Positions 11,355 through 24,320 of a stretch of DNA of 64,000 nt are shown piece by piece. The first letter of the stretch is position 1. Every line of letters starts with the position of its first letter. The notes below the pieces were generated by a model. The model was not told the DNA's origin. It ran no database searches and was given only the letters and a program-made list of their open reading frames with translations. The stretch is from Codonopsis lanceolata (Eukaryota > Streptophyta > Magnoliopsida > Asterales > Campanulaceae): NCBI GenBank assembly GCA_013146195.2, contig CM028377.1:103259547-103323546 (forward strand), in the 5' to 3' direction. The position numbers and the translations under genes are program-made.

Positions 11355-12672
11355 GTTTAAATGACTAAGAAATTGAGGAAAAAGAGGGGTAAAATTTTGG
11401 CTGGTCTCTTTTCTAAAGTTTTTATCCCCAAAAGTCCACTTTTTTTTTTCAACCGCAAAAGACCACTTTTCGAAATATTATTTTAAAATCTCCTTCAACA
11501 GTTCTGACAACACACTTTGGATTCAAAAATCACCATTGTTGCGCAACAAAACGGGGATCGACATCCGGTTCATTATCAGTAGGACGAAGGCGGATAAGGA
11601 GGAGAAAGAAGAAAACTCACAACAGAAGAGATGGAAGAAAAACGTGGAGGACATCGTCTAGTTCATTATTATTTTGTATCGCAGTGTAAAAATGGATTAA
11701 TAATATTTTATGTATTACGGTTCAAAAATAAATTCATCGCGGTACACAAAATTTGGTATTGCGGTGCAATTAGAATAGACAATTCAACTATTGAACCACA
11801 ATGCAAAAATTAATGCAATAAAATTGATGAATCGTGGTGTAATAGGACTAGACAATTAAACTATTGAACCACGGTACAAAAATTAATGTAATGAAATTGA
11901 TGAATCGCGGTTCAATAGTCAATGTACCGCGATTCATTTATGTAGCGCACGTCATGTTCATTAAGGATATGTTGTCTTTTCGCATCCAAAAATATATTTT
12001 TCGATTAAAAAAAAAACACGATACTTAAATGATTAAAATTTTAAAAAATAGACCAACCCACAAATTTTCCTAAAAAGTGAGAAAACTCAAAAGAAACTAG
12101 AAGTTCCTCTCCCGTTCCTTCTAGTGAGAGAATGTTGTAGACTTGTAGCTTAGTCAAGTAAAGTGATTGAAAATTGAAATAGTAACGGATATTAAGATAA
12201 GAATAGTATTTTATTAATTTTAATTCGTTAGACGGAATATTCACTCTTTCACAATTTAAAGATCTCTAACACACGATGAGTCAGATCAAAAAATCTGTAT
12301 TAAATAAAATACTCGACGTGAATACAACCTTGTTTAAGCTTTTGTCGAATAAGAATTACTAAAAGTTTTTTTCTAGAATGGAAACCCCAACTCTTCACAA
12401 AGGAAAGGGCCGACACTACCTCCTCATATATGACTATATGTTCTTTTTTGATCTTCTCCTTCTTAATAAATTTGATATTCTTAATCTACTAAAATTTGCA
12501 CAGACAGAGGTTCCTACTCTGATTCCATTACAAAAAGGTTTTGCGATATTACATACCCACCTCTAGTTTCTATCCGATACACAATCAATTATCTTTATTT
12601 CTTACTTCAAATTTCAAGTGCCGCCGTGATTAATGTGTTACACATATTAATGTATGGATTTATGGTTTTAGA
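11355..12672. other. Intergenic DNA with a short minisatellite
   Basis: AT-rich with no convincing gene. It contains two tandem 73-bp units at 11768-11840 and 11841-11913 plus a partial third, sharing CTATTGAACCAC and AATTGATGAATCG. Small open frames inside it show no domain. Confidence 0.55.
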
Positions 12673-12927
12673 CTGGGGTGGTAATGTTTGGCACGACACG
12701 TTAGCACGAACCAATAAGACACGAGTATAAAACATGATTACAGAGACAAATGACACGATAAGCCCAGCACGACACGACACAACACGAAACACGACACGAA
12801 AGACTCGAAATTATTAATATATTCAAATTAATATTTATTGTTTTATTTATGATCAAATAAGATAGATAATATTAAAACACGATAATGAGGCACGAACATG
12901 ACACGATAACACGAATTGTCACCCCTA
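12673..12927. mobile_element. hAT-type MITE, 255 bp
   Basis: The ends CTGGGGTGGTAATG and, reverse complemented, TAGGGGTGACAATTCG are flanked by the imperfect 8-bp TSD GTTTTAGA (12665-12672) / GTTTTAGT (12928-12935). Inside are many ACACGA-type short repeats (CACGACACGACACAACACG). There is no open frame of interest. Confidence 0.72.
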
Positions 12928-13807
12928 GTTTTAGTCTTTGGTCCGATTGTTTTTTCTCCAACAAAATTTTGGTGGTCCTAAAATTGGGTACCGAAACTTT
13001 GGTGATGTAGTAGAGCATGCTCTCGTTAAAATTGGATGATGTAGTGATTTTTCAAATGGAATAGTGATATGTTCATATTTCAACATAATTGACATTGAAT
13101 TTATACACTTGCATCATATTTTAGTGATTATTATAATGAATTTCAATTTTACCAAGTTAATTCACTTATATGTATAAAATATAGTTTAATGAATCTAAAT
13201 CTTCGTTATCTCATGTGTATGTGGAAATACTTGACAAAATTATTGTATCACACGTTTCAAAATCATTCATTGTTGTGAGATAAGAGCCTTTGGAAGAAGA
13301 TTGTGTTGTTGTTATAGAAAATAATAAAATATTATTTATGTTGGGAATATTAGTCTAATTAATTATTTAAGACCATTTTGTGTATATTCTCTTTTATATT
13401 GAATTTGCTTGTAACAATTACTTAAGTTTTAGAAGTTTTCCTATAAGTTTATTTAATTGTTAATAGACTACGTGACACACACTATAAGACAATTTTATTA
13501 GGACTTTACCATAGCTTTGGTAGGTGAAACAATTGATGTTTGCTTTAGCTAAATAAAAGATCTAATGTTTACTTTGGTATGTTCTATCAGCGGGCGTTTA
13601 CTGTAGCAGGTTACTGTAGCCACTGAAGTTACTGTAGCGAGTGATTAGTACTGATGAATAGTGTTGATAAATAGTGCACACAGCTGATGTTTGCTTTAGG
13701 AAAGTAAACAAGTTGATGTTTTGTATATCAACAGCGGCAGTAAGCTGGTGTTTTCTACTTCAACATTAAACAACCACCTGATGTCAATTACACTTACTTT
13801 AATAAAA
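12928..13807. other. Intergenic DNA, no gene seen
   Basis: AT-rich. Near 13600 the motif TTACTGTAGC occurs several times, a text seen in many plant repeats. A TGTTGGGAATATTAG start at 13339 resembles an LTR start, but no matching end with a convincing TSD was found. Confidence 0.4.
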
Positions 13808-14000
13808 GGGTAATGCTAGAGCCACTCAATGAGCACTCAAATTTGTGCACCAAATGATGTGGTTTTCAATGTGTCATCTTATTTGGCATTTTATGGGCTC
13901 CACTATAAGTTAAAAAGTTATATTAACAATATGACACATAAGATGTCACATCATTTAGTACACAAAATTGAGTGCTATTAAAGTGGCCCTAGCATTACCC
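13808..14000. mobile_element. Mutator-like MITE, 193 bp
   Basis: Inverted ends begin GGGTAATGCTAGAGCCACT and, reverse complemented, GGGTAATGCTAGGGCCACT, and extend for about 50 bp with mismatches. They are flanked by a perfect 9-bp TSD, TTAATAAAA (13799-13807 and 14001-14009). It is non-coding. Confidence 0.9.
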
Positions 14001-15742
14001 TTAATAAAAAGTGGAAAAAGTAACATAAGTCTTAAATTCAATATCTACTTTATACATGTCACTTAAAGAAAATTTTTCTCTTTCCTTATTTCCTTCTTTT
14101 ACTTTAAAGTAAACTTACTTTTTTTTTCATATTAATTGTCTGACACAAGTTACCAAAAGTCAAGCACATGGTTTTGAAACTTTCTTCAAGACAATTCAAA
14201 ATAAAAACTTAAAACAACTTTATGCATTTAATGCATTGTTGCCTCCAATTGTATCCACAAAGACAAAATCCAACGACTACAATTTGAAAACTTATTATAT
14301 AAAGTCTTGGAGACTTCAAGAAAATATGTGGAGTGGAAGAGAGAGAGAGAAAGAGAGGAGTGACCGAGCATAATGTTATATACAAAGATAGACATATTCA
14401 TTTGATGAGCTAAAGCATCAACATCAATCTCACTCAATAACAAATAAGCTTACACTCCATTGTATTCTTTGTTTTGAGTTCGATCACATTTACCTACAGC
14501 TATTTAAGTAATCGATGAGTGAACTCAAGAGAAGAAAATCGTTCTTATTTACAGTCCATTCTTTTGTTAGTTCACTTTTCTCATTCAATTTGTTTTATAT
14601 TTTTTGTTTGTCACGATTTTCATTTTTAAGTTTATTTCAATTAACAAGTGTTGTATTGGTGTGTGTAAGAGAGAATGTTTTTGAATGCTTAATTATATTC
14701 TTTTTTGATGAGTTACAAAATTTTACAGTAAATAAAATGTTTTATTTCTTTAATTTTCAGAAAGTCGTCTTTTTTTTTTGTGTAGTGTACATTGATCCGG
14801 ACCCTAGAAAATCTCAAGCATATACTAATTTATTCGTATCATGCTTGCTTCATACATTGATCACGTTTATACTGATACTGTACAATAGGCACGGACACGA
14901 AATCTAGTCTATATTATAAAATAGGTCAGGGTCTAACTGGTGGCCCTGATCGAATTATACTAAACATAACTGATGGTCCAGATTGATTCATAAGTATTTA
15001 AGTTACAATTGAACCCCTCAGTTATGAGTTATGTGTGAATTACTCCTCTATAATTACGGATAAAACCTTTCGTTGTGGGTTTTGTTTAAATTATCCCGTC
15101 AGTTATGAGTTTTGTTTATCCTGACCATTCATTGAATTAATCTAATATATACACTTATATATGACAAGAACCCGTATACTAATCTATAATACAATAGAGC
15201 TCATTCTCACACATGTGCAATTGACTAAAGCTATTTAGAGGTTGAGATTAAATTATCTTTAAAAATTTAATTGTTAGGATTCACTCTCACATTCACATGT
15301 GTGAGAGTAGTTATTTACTTTTAAATCTCTATTTTCTCTCACTCTATTACAAAATCACCCCCTACAATTAATATTATGAGCAGTCACACCCTGAAATTAA
15401 TCTTCTAAACTATTACCCCTTACAAAACATCAACCTTACATTAATATAATCTCACAATAGAGCTCAATTAATTGACTGAGACTATCTGGGCATGGAGGTT
15501 GATTCTGTCTCAAAATCAAACGTTCATAGGTCAGTTACATATAACTCCTTACAAATAACCACCATCAACTATGGGTCGAGTTCGAATAGCGCCCCTCAAC
15601 TACCACTTGAAGTAATGTACCCCTCAACTATAACATTTTTTTAAAATTGTACTTTCTATTTAGACGTTAATGTTTAAATTGACGAAATCAGATATATTGG
15701 CATCGTACCACAGACATAAACACGAAGATCTAGTATATGACT
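14001..15742. other. Intergenic DNA, no gene supported
   Basis: AT-rich, with a GA-rich run near 14340 and short repeated phrases near 15000-15120 (CAGTTATGAGTT, three times) and 15200-15480. A plus-strand open frame of 130 codons at 14515-14907 is rich in Phe, Leu and Ser and has no recognisable domain; I treat it as chance. Confidence 0.45.
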
Positions 15743-16586
15743 TGATCACGCCACAAAGATGGGGTGACTATGCTGGCAGTCCACGTAATGGACCGGAGCT
15801 GACGTGTCCGGCTCTTGTGGGTCACATCGGTGTATGAGGGTACCGGGGGTACCTGGTTTGTTAGGATATCTGGGCTTGATGGTTGATCTCGGTTGGTGGA
15901 TACCTGAAAGGAAGACTACCGCTAGGTGTGGGGTTTCAGCCTACAGCCTCCGTGTGAGAGTCAAGAACAGGGTAATATATGTGTGTGCTCTGAGCTAGGC
16001 TCCCTTAAGCTTCCTGGCTTACCGTTGAGAGTAATCTCTTTGTGTGTTTTGTCTATCTCAGCAATATAGTAAGTTTTCAATATTAAGTAAATCTTACCTT
16101 TCTTGAAGGGAAAGGTTTCCTTTTATAGTAGCTTAGATTTGGAGTCATGATTGGTATGAGGGTCCCTACTGGTGGGACTTGTTCCCTGGTCGGCTTGCTG
16201 GCAGTTCCTGAGTGGTCAACAGGTTGCGTGTGCAGTGTGGATTGTAGGCGGTTGAGTAAGCCGATAAGGTATACGGCTTGCATGGCTTGCTCGGCTCTTG
16301 TGGGGAAGGCACCTGGATGTTATGTACAGGCTATGGGCTAAACCTGTCTTATCCCAGAGAAGCTGTCGACCGAGCATAGGTGATCCTCGGTCGTATGGTC
16401 GGGTGTTGACTCATGATCGCCTATTGTGCTCTAAGCAGTCGTGGTCGCCGGTATTCATCTACCGGTTAGTGATTGTCGATGATGATTGACTGGGGAAAGG
16501 TCTTCGGCCCTTGGTGGGACCAACCCAAGTCTAGCTCGAATCCATGTGGTCGTTCCACGTAGGGGGACCCAGGTCGGGTCCCATCA
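15743..16586 (-). repeat. 3' LTR of the Tat-lineage element
   Basis: The right boundary is firm: TCCCATCA at 16586, followed by ATAGCCCCCGAG, which is a polypurine tract on the minus strand. The left boundary is weaker; TGATCACG at 15743 gives TGAT...ATCA ends and a length of 844 bp. A TATA box (CTATAAAAGG, minus) lies inside at about 16119-16127. No second LTR is available for comparison. Confidence 0.6.
16119..16127 (-). promoter_or_regulatory. LTR TATA box of the Tat element
   Basis: TATAAAAGG on the minus strand, about 460 bp inside the LTR from its start at 16586. This position suits a U3 promoter. Confidence 0.55.
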
Positions 16587-16601
16587 ATAGCCCCCGAGTT
16601 T
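16587..16601 (-). other. Polypurine tract next to the Tat 3' LTR
   Basis: Minus strand AAACTCGGGGGCTAT lies directly before the LTR start TGATGGGACC. A G-run here would prime plus-strand DNA synthesis. Confidence 0.65.
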
Positions 16602-17029
16602 CCAAGTGCGAGGATTTATCCTTAGCTTGGAAAGTTTAATCGAATATCATGCTCGATTTGTTTGACTTTGATCTTCGTTAGGCTTCCTCGGTTCTTTGTT
16701 TGTTTCTATTTGTGGTCGCTAACTTGACATGCTCGCTTGTCTGTTCGGTTTTTTCGTAGTCAATCACTTTGATACCGAGGATATATGAAGGAGTAATTAG
16801 TGGAATTTTCCTTGGAAATTGGTCCGCCGTATGCATTAAATGCACAGTTTTCGAGGGGTCGCAGGTAATGATTCATAATTACTTTTCCCAAAATGTGACG
16901 GCGTCTGGTTTATTGAAACGTCGTCGGTTTGCAGTCATTTTGCGCACAGTGCTCGCCACGTGTCGACTAGCGGATGGTTTGGTAATGATCCGCGTGTTTT
17001 TGGTCGGGTCGACCCGGGCAAATCGGGTT

Positions 17030-17038
17030 TATATAAAA
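17030..17038 (+). promoter_or_regulatory. TATA box of the antisense gene
   Basis: TATATAAAA on the plus strand, followed by a CT-rich leader (CTTCACTCTTCTTCTGC) of the kind found in plant 5' UTRs. It is 427 bp before the ATG at 17465 and outside the LTR, so this gene seems to have its own promoter rather than using the LTR. Confidence 0.6.
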
Positions 17039-17464
17039 GCACGCTTTTTCCCGGTTTTTCACTTCACTCTTCTTCTGCACTCTTCTTCAACTTCTTCGAA
17101 CTCTAAAACAGGCGAAAAACTCTTCCTGCTAATCTTCCTATTTCTGACAATTCCAGCCGTTCTTTTGTCCTAAAATCCTAGTTTCCAGGTTCGCCATTTC
17201 TTCCTCTTCCTTTTGATACGAATTTCTTGAGCTTTAACTTTGTATTGAGCGTTTTCTGGTTTTTGTAGTTTTTTCCGGTGACTTCTGCGTTTTCCGATAC
17301 ACCGGAACTCATTCCTTGGTCTCTGTCCATCTTCCCGGTCCTCGCTCAACCTCCTGCTTTTTCTTTGCTCGTTCTTGATCTCAATCCTTTACACATGAAC
17401 TTTGTTCTTTCCTTTTCCTTTTTACTCGTTCTTCGGCCTATTGGGTTTCTAGGGTTAGGTTTTT

Positions 17465-20444
17465 ATGAACCCCGTATCTGCCCTTTCTGTTTTTGCCCCG
17501 AGCGAAACCTCTTCATCATCCTCGCCCAGCTCTTCGACAGCCTTTCAACGAAATATGAGGACTAAGCATGTTAGCCCGGGTCCGGTGTATGCTCGGTCTC
17601 CCACGACCAAAAGATTGTATTCGCAAACCGACGACGCTTGGTCGCTGGTTAAACCGAGCCAAATGGCCATACTTGTCAACAGGCCGGTTATCGCATGGAG
17701 GGTTTACCCACCCTTTCTCGACGAACAAGATGCCAAGATATTCCTGGCTGGGCGCTTATGTGTATGCTCGGACACGAGCAAGGCCTTCCGTTACCTGTTT
17801 AATCAATATTACCGAGAAATAGTCGCCCAGGAAGTGGTCGAAGCGAACAAGGCCCTAGCCGCCGAGAAACGAGGGGAGAGCTCTTCGGCTGCTGCCCCAG
17901 TTGAAGAAGTTTTCGTGGAGGCCGATGATGCTCCTGCTCGCCGATTATTGAGGGAATGGAGGAACAGTATATATCCTAACGACGTAGATAGCTGGGACGA
18001 GCAGTACAATCATAGCCGAAAAAGATTCCGAGGATCCAACCCCGATAATTCGATTGGTATGGACGAGCTGAGGGCGAGGACAGACAGGGTTGGTTTATAT
18101 ATTTCGTTTTTTGAGGTCGGTCTTCGATTGCCTCTCGACCCCTTCTCATGTGAGCTTCTAGAAGAAGCGGGTGCTCACCCTCTCGATCTTTCCTTGAACC
18201 TCGTTCGATACTTGATCTCCTTTGCGGCCTGTGTCCGAATGCTCGGGTTTGAACCGACTCTGCCCCTCTTCAAAACCTATTTTGCGGTGACAAAATCCCT
18301 GAAGCGTCTTCAATGCAAACATCATAATCGAGGAATAAATCTGTTCGCCAAACCTCCCGGGAAGACAGGGCATTGGGACGAGAAGGTTCTGTTGGTGGAG
18401 AGTAGATATGGGTGGAATTTCCCCGTACCTCGCCTTTCTAATGAAGAGGTTAAGTCTTTCTCCCCGGCTGGGACTTTGGACGAGTATGAGGAATCTGCTC
18501 GTAAGGCCATCGAGGATTTTCTCGGAGTGAGAGGGACGGGGCCTGCCCGGGTATTTGACTGGAATTCCATAAGTGTGGACGACTCTGAGGATGGTCGGCA
18601 TGACGACCAAGAGGTTTAAGGGGTTGATTGTTCGATGCGAGGTCCCCGAGTACATCCAATACCCTGGGTGGTCGATGCACGAGGGTAATAAGTTCCAGCT
18701 GGACTGCCCTCAGTGCAAAGAGAACACATTCTTCCTCGAAGGCTGTGGTAGTATATACCGTTGCTTTGTAGCTTTTTATTTGAGCTTTATTTTCTCATTT
18801 TTCGTTGGTCAATTCTGTGCTTGTACTGACTGATTCTTTCATTTGTTTCAGATATGATCGATATAGACGCCCTCACAGGCAAATCAGCCAGGCGAGACCA
18901 AGGGGTTACTCGTCGTCAAATTTTGAAGGATGCAAAGGCCGACCCCAAAAAGGCCTATCCGCTGCCAACCGACGAGCAAGGGGTCGGGTCTTCGGCGGCT
19001 CTTACTACGGTTCCTCGCCGAGCGCCAGCCCGAACTAATCCCCGAGGAAGGAGTAAACCCCCCGCTCCAGCCAAGAAAATTTCTGAGCCCGTAGTTGCTG
19101 CTTCTGCTGTGCAGCCCGCCTCCGTTGAGAGTGCTCCTGTCCCTCCCCAAAGAAAACGACAATTAATTGTGGATGCCTTCGAGGAGGATGAGAGAAGTGT
19201 AGAGGAAAGGTCTGCTCGTCCCCCTGCGGGGGAAAAACTGAAGGGGAAAAGCAAGTATGTATCTTCGTCGGCGAGTGAAGAAACAGTCCCGTGGCTGAGG
19301 GATGACTTCGTGGGTCCGACCACTCGCTCTGCTGGGGCCCAGCTCGCTAAGGATTTTGCAGATATCCCCGTGCTCCAAAATTTTGACGTCTGTCGTCGCG
19401 ATTCTCCCATGGCCCTAGCCGGGCAAGGGCTAGTTGTCCGAGCTCAAGTTGGGGACATGGTCGGGATTGCCAATTCTTTGCCCCCTGCTGAAGGCATGGG
19501 ACGAATTGGCCTATGCATAAGCGAGGTAATGTTCTTCGCCTCTTTTCTTTTTGCCTTTGTTATTGTTTTGTCAGTTGTGCTCGTTGCTAATATGCATTGT
19601 TTTTTCTGTAGATTTGTTCTTTTGCGTCTTCATTGGCCACTCGAGCTGACGCGTCTGCCATCGAGGTTAACAAGTTGAAGACTCAGGCCCAAGCTGATAA
19701 AGATGAGATTGATCTCTTGCAGGGTCAAGTGGCCTCCCTGACAAGCGAACATGCTAAGGGGGAAGCCCAGCTGAAAGAGTCTTCGGCCAAGGTGGCCCGC
19801 CTAAATGAAGCCAAGGACGCGGCTGAAGCTCGCGCTAGTGTCGCGGAGAAAAGGGCCGACGATGCCGAGGAGAAGGCCAGACAGACTGAGGAGAGGACTA
19901 CCCTGGCCGAACAGGAATTGGTCGAGCTGAGAGCCAAGGTTGCCAGTTTAGAGGGACATGTCGAGGATGCGAAGGCCGCGACTTTCAAGTCTTTTGAGGG
20001 GACCGAGGTTTTCAATAATGAGATCGTCGTTTATTACGAGCGGGCAATACGGCATATGCTTCGAGTGGCTGCTGCTTCGGGGATGAGTCTCGGCACCATA
20101 ATCGAGTGGGGCAGTGAGAATTTCGTCGGCGAGGCTGCTCGGCAAGGGCATGAGATGATCCCTTTACGCAGGACGAGCCGGAGATGTCATGCGCAATGGA
20201 TGTTAGATATAACATGGAGGAATGGGTGCCACCCACCCCGTGGTCGCTTGATGTGATGGCCCTTACAAAGGCTGTGGAGCGAGGCGAGGAGGTGGACTTC
20301 GACCCGGAGCTCAAACTAAGACAATTTATGGGCGAAGGCGAACACTCCAACCGAGCTGAATTTGAAATTGCGTCCATAGCTGCCGAGCAACATGGTCTTC
20401 CCTCACCCCCTCATGAAACCGAGGTCGTCAATCTCCCCGAATAG
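17465..20444 (+). CDS. Antisense extra gene of the Tat retrotransposon (gypsy-type transposon protein), spliced, frameshifted
   Basis: Function unknown. It lies between pol and the 3' LTR but on the opposite strand. Exon 1 (17465-18747) encodes a region resembling the Pfam 'putative gypsy type transposon' family PF04195 (GLYISFFEVGLRLPLDPF, then FAACVRMLGFEPTLPLFKTY). Intron 18748-18851 (GTAGTA...TTTCAG) and intron 19526-19611 (GTAATG...TGTAG) keep the reading phase. Exon 2 is rich in Pro, Ala, Ser and basic residues. Exon 3 is a long Ala/Glu/Lys coiled coil (about 19660-19975) with a conserved-looking end (PPTPWSLDVMALTKAVERGE). Frameshifts near 18600 and 20155 interrupt an otherwise open gene of about 930 codons. 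Extra antisense genes are known in this lineage; splice sites are my inference. Confidence 0.75.
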
Positions 20445-21008
20445 TTGTTTGTTTTTCCTCGCTGTGTCGAGTAGTCCCAGGCGAATGTGCCTTCACTTCA
20501 AACAATTTTTATTTGTCTTTAAACAATTTTTGCTTATTCATTTTAGCCGATTAAAGTGAGCTATATGAATGAATTTTACTTGTCTTTATCTTAGCTTTAT
20601 TTCCAACTATGCTCGCGTACCGAGGACAGTTAAAGCTAAGCATGTTTGTCTGTACTTACTTTTTTGAATAGTCGCTTTTTCCTCGTATAATGATCCTCTG
20701 AACTCTCCCACCTCCGCATTTAGGACGGAATAAGTACTTTGACTTATTTATCATTTTTGTTGGCCTTCCTCGTCTACCGAGGATAAGGTCTTTTTCCCAC
20801 CTCCGTACGAGGATGGGAATGAGTACTTAGACTCATTTATCATTTTTGTTGGCCTTCCTCGTATACCGAGGATAAGGTCTTTTCCCACCTCCGTACGAGG
20901 ATGGGTCCTATTGCATCTCCGTTCGAGAATGAAAATAGGCGATAACACTAGTTTTTTAGGAAAAAGACTTGTCATTCACTAAGCTTGCAATCCTTTACAA
21001 AAGTTACA
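20445..21008. repeat. Convergent spacer with 88-89-bp tandem repeats
   Basis: Between the 3' ends of the antisense gene and pol. Tandem units start at 20707, 20796 and 20884 and share CCCACCTCCG, CATTTTTGTTGGCCTTCCTC and ACCGAGGATAAGGTC. CCTCCGTACGAGG can fold on itself. No coding frame. Both genes converge here, so their transcript ends may lie in it (inference). Confidence 0.7.
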
Positions 21009-24000
21009 TCAATGATAATACGCCTTGAGATGATCTGCATGCCAAGGATTTTTAAAAGGTGTACCATCTAGCTCGGCCAACCTATAGGTTCCTTCTTTCA
21101 CAATGCTAGTTATTCTGAATGGACCCTCCCAATTTGGAGACAGCTTATTTCTTCCCACCTTTCTGCCTGTAGCTTCAATCTTTCTCATAACCAAGTCTCC
21201 AACTAGAAGGCTCTCAATTTAACTTTTTTGTCATGGTGAATCTTTGTGAGTTTCTTGTAATTGATCATTCCGAAGTCGGCCTCTAATCGCTTTCTTCGAG
21301 GTTATCCAGATCGAGCTGTCTGGATAAGTCATTCTGTTGTTGATCGAATAGGGTAACCCGAATGGTGGGGAGGGCTAGCTCGACTGGTGCCATTGCTTCC
21401 GAGCCATATGTTAATGCAAACGGGGTTTCACCAGTTGATCCTCGCACCGATGTTCTAATTCCCCATAGCACAATTGGTAGCTGTTCTAACCAGCTTCCCT
21501 TTTTCTCGTCTAAATTTCGTTTCAAGGCGTGCATGATCTTCTTATTCCTCGCCTCCGCCTCGGCCATTGCCCTGGATGAGCTACCAAGACATTCGGTTTA
21601 ACATTTAGCCGATCACAACTTGTCAGTAAATTTTTGGAAAATTGAGTGCCATGGTCCTGAGACGATCATCCGAGGAAGTCCAAAACGGCAGAAAATATGC
21701 TCGTAGGTAAACCTGACTGCCTGATCCTCGGTTATGCTAGCCAGTGGCTTTGCTTCTATCCATTTGGTGAAGTAGTCGACGGCGACGATCACATACTCGC
21801 ACCCATATTTTGCTTTGGGAAAGGGACCAATAAGGTCGATTCCCCACATGTCAAAGGGCCATGCCGCAACTACTGGAGTTTGTAAGACTGAGGGTACCCG
21901 AGGAATGTTTGCAAATCTTTGGCATTTATCACACTTCCTTACATATTCCGCAAGGCTCTCTCCTCATGCTCGCCAATAATAACCGTGGAAATTCATCTTG
22001 TCCGACAGGTCCTCGCTTCCGTGTGTCCCCACACTCGCCTCATGCACCTCCCAGAAATCGCTTACTATTTCTCGGGTCGTATGCATCGAAGGAGAGGTTT
22101 AGTGTTCGACCGCTTATAAAACATGCCTCCAATAACCGAGTATCTACACGCTCGGTTTCTGATTATTTGGGCTTCACTTTTCCCTTCTGGTAGAGTGCCC
22201 CGTTCAATGTAATCCTTAATGTCGTCGATCCAACATCTTGGAGTTTCAGCGACGACCATAACTTCTTCATAGCTAATGGCTGGGATCTTGAGGAACATGA
22301 GCTCGATACTGGGGGACCTCTTCGCCTCCGAGGATGCAATTTTAGAGAGATGATCGGCCGAATTTCCCTCTCAGATCTGTTCTTAACTCCCAATACTTGA
22401 AACGAGTCAACAGTTTCTGTGTCAATTGCTGATACTTAGCCAATATTGAGTGATTTGCTTCGTATTCACCCAGTATTTGTTTTACCACCAACTGAGAGTC
22501 GCTGTAGATCACTATATCTTCGGCCCCCAAGGCCAATGCGAGCTCGATTCCAACGATCAGGGCTTCATACTCGACCTAGATATTTGATGTTTTAAACTGG
22601 AATCTTAACGCCATGTCGATTTCTCCGAATGCAGGAATAATCAGCGAGTCCAGCCTCCACTCCTTTCTGCTCCTCAATCCATCCATCCAAACAAGGTCCA
22701 ATATAAAAGTGGCCTTGTTTTTGTTTTGCTCTCCGCGATGTTGTCGCTTTTACTGGGCATTGGGGTAATTTTTCGAGCATTCTCTCCTTGCTCGCCTTAC
22801 AGGAGTAAATGAAGTCTCGGCAATAAAGCTCGGCCAGACCATCGGCTCGAATCGTTTTTCTAGCCTCATAGCTGATGTCATACCTGGAAAGCTCTACTGA
22901 CCATTTCAACATCCTGCCCGCCATGTCGGGTTTATGCATGATCTTTCTTAAAGGAAAATCGGTGTACACTATGATCGCATGCGCCTGGAAGTAAGCTTTT
23001 AATTTCCGCGCAACAATGATCAAAGCGAGAACCAATTTTTCAACTTCCAAATACCTCCCTTCAACGTCTGTAAGTGCATGAGAGACGTAATAGATCGACC
23101 TACTGAGATGTTATCTTCCTCTCCCAAGATTGCAAAGAATACCGAGTCCGATGCAACAGATAGATATATAGCTTCTCCTGGGTATCGGGATACTAAGGAT
23201 GGTGGTCGCCCAAGTACTCCCTAAGTTCTTCGAAAGCTGCAATCCTTTGTCTATTCAATTTTCTCGCCTCTCTTTATCCTTAAAGAAGGGCAAGCTCTTT
23301 TTGATTTGGCGATGAAGTTAGGAGAGCAAGATCCGACCCATTGCCGTTGAACATATTTAATCGAGGATGGCACGCCCATGGTCGCCGTGGCTTTTATCTT
23401 CTCTCGATTGGCCTCACTCTCTCTCTCATTCACCATGTAGCCGAGGAACTTTCTTCTCCACACCAAATGCACATTTGGCCGGTTGAGCTTCATCTTGTTC
23501 TTTCGTAGATTTGAGAAAGTTTCTCCGTATCTTTGGCATGGTCGAATCGCTTTTTGATGACCATGTCATCAATAGGCTTCCACATTTTGCCTAACCGATC
23601 TCTCGAACACTTTATTCACCATTCTCTCGGTATGTAGCCCCGCTGTTTTGAGGCCAAAGGCATCATCGTAGCAGCGATAACCTCCAAATGCTCGAATGTT
23701 GCGTGTATCCTGTCGCCAACCACATTTTGATTTGATGATATCCCGAATATGCATCTACAAAATCGAGAATCTTGTGCCCGATATGGAGTCCACAAGTTGG
23801 TCGATTCGGTAATGGATACCAATCTTTTGGGCAAGCTTTATTTAGATCGGTAAAATCCACACATTCGCCATTTCCAGCACTTTTTCACCATAACTACATT
23901 TGCTATCCGTGTTGCATACAAGACTTCTTTAATAATTTTGGCTTTCAACAACTTCGACACTTCTTCCTTAATAGCCGTCTTCTCCGAGGAAAAGATTCGC

Positions 24001-24320
24001 CTTTTGTTGTATGGGGATGAAGTCCGGGTCAATGCTTAATCGCATACGACGCCCTCGCTAATTCCCTTCCATATCATCAATCCTCCGTGCGAACACATCC
24101 AAGCTTTCTTTAGTAGCTTGATGATCGCCGCCGCTTTCTTTTGGGGATTTCCCTTCCTACTGACCTTCTCGCCGGGAAATCGAGGTTGATCACAATTTCT
24201 CTAAATCGCTCATTTGGCTCGATGGCCTATTGGTGATCAATGTCCGAGTGCTTTCAATGGTGATTACTTTGGTGACTACCTGGGCTTTTGTGTGCTCATG
24301 GTAGTCAACGTGCCGACTAG
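21009..24320 (-). pseudogene. Tat-lineage pol pseudogene (RT, RNase H, second RNase H, integrase)
   Basis: Minus-strand fragments in pol order. Reverse transcriptase at about 24030-23560 (EEVSKLLKAKIIKEVLY, DFTDLNKACPKDWYPLP, DAYSGYHQIKM) and its end near 23450 (KFLGYMVNERE). RNase H at about 23050-22760 (YTDFPLRKIMHKPDMAGRML). A second RNase H-like domain at 22540-22400 (VIYSDSQLVVKQILGEYEA). Integrase from about 22300 (WGIDLIGPFPKAKYGCEY; ARNKKIMHALKRNL), ending with NWEGPFRITSIVKEGTYRLA. The YxDD region is not readable. At the second integrase Asp, an extra base turns the expected D-x-G motif out of frame near 21655. Frameshifts are very dense; some may be sequence errors near the gap. Confidence 0.85.

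Noticed and set aside
13339..14490. Possible solo LTR starting TGTTGGGAATATTAG
   Set aside because: A TATATAAAG box is present near 14297, but no end with matching inverted bases and a convincing 5-bp TSD was found.
14515..14907. 130-codon plus-strand frame
   Set aside because: Phe/Leu/Ser-rich translation of AT-rich DNA with no recognisable domain or splice context.
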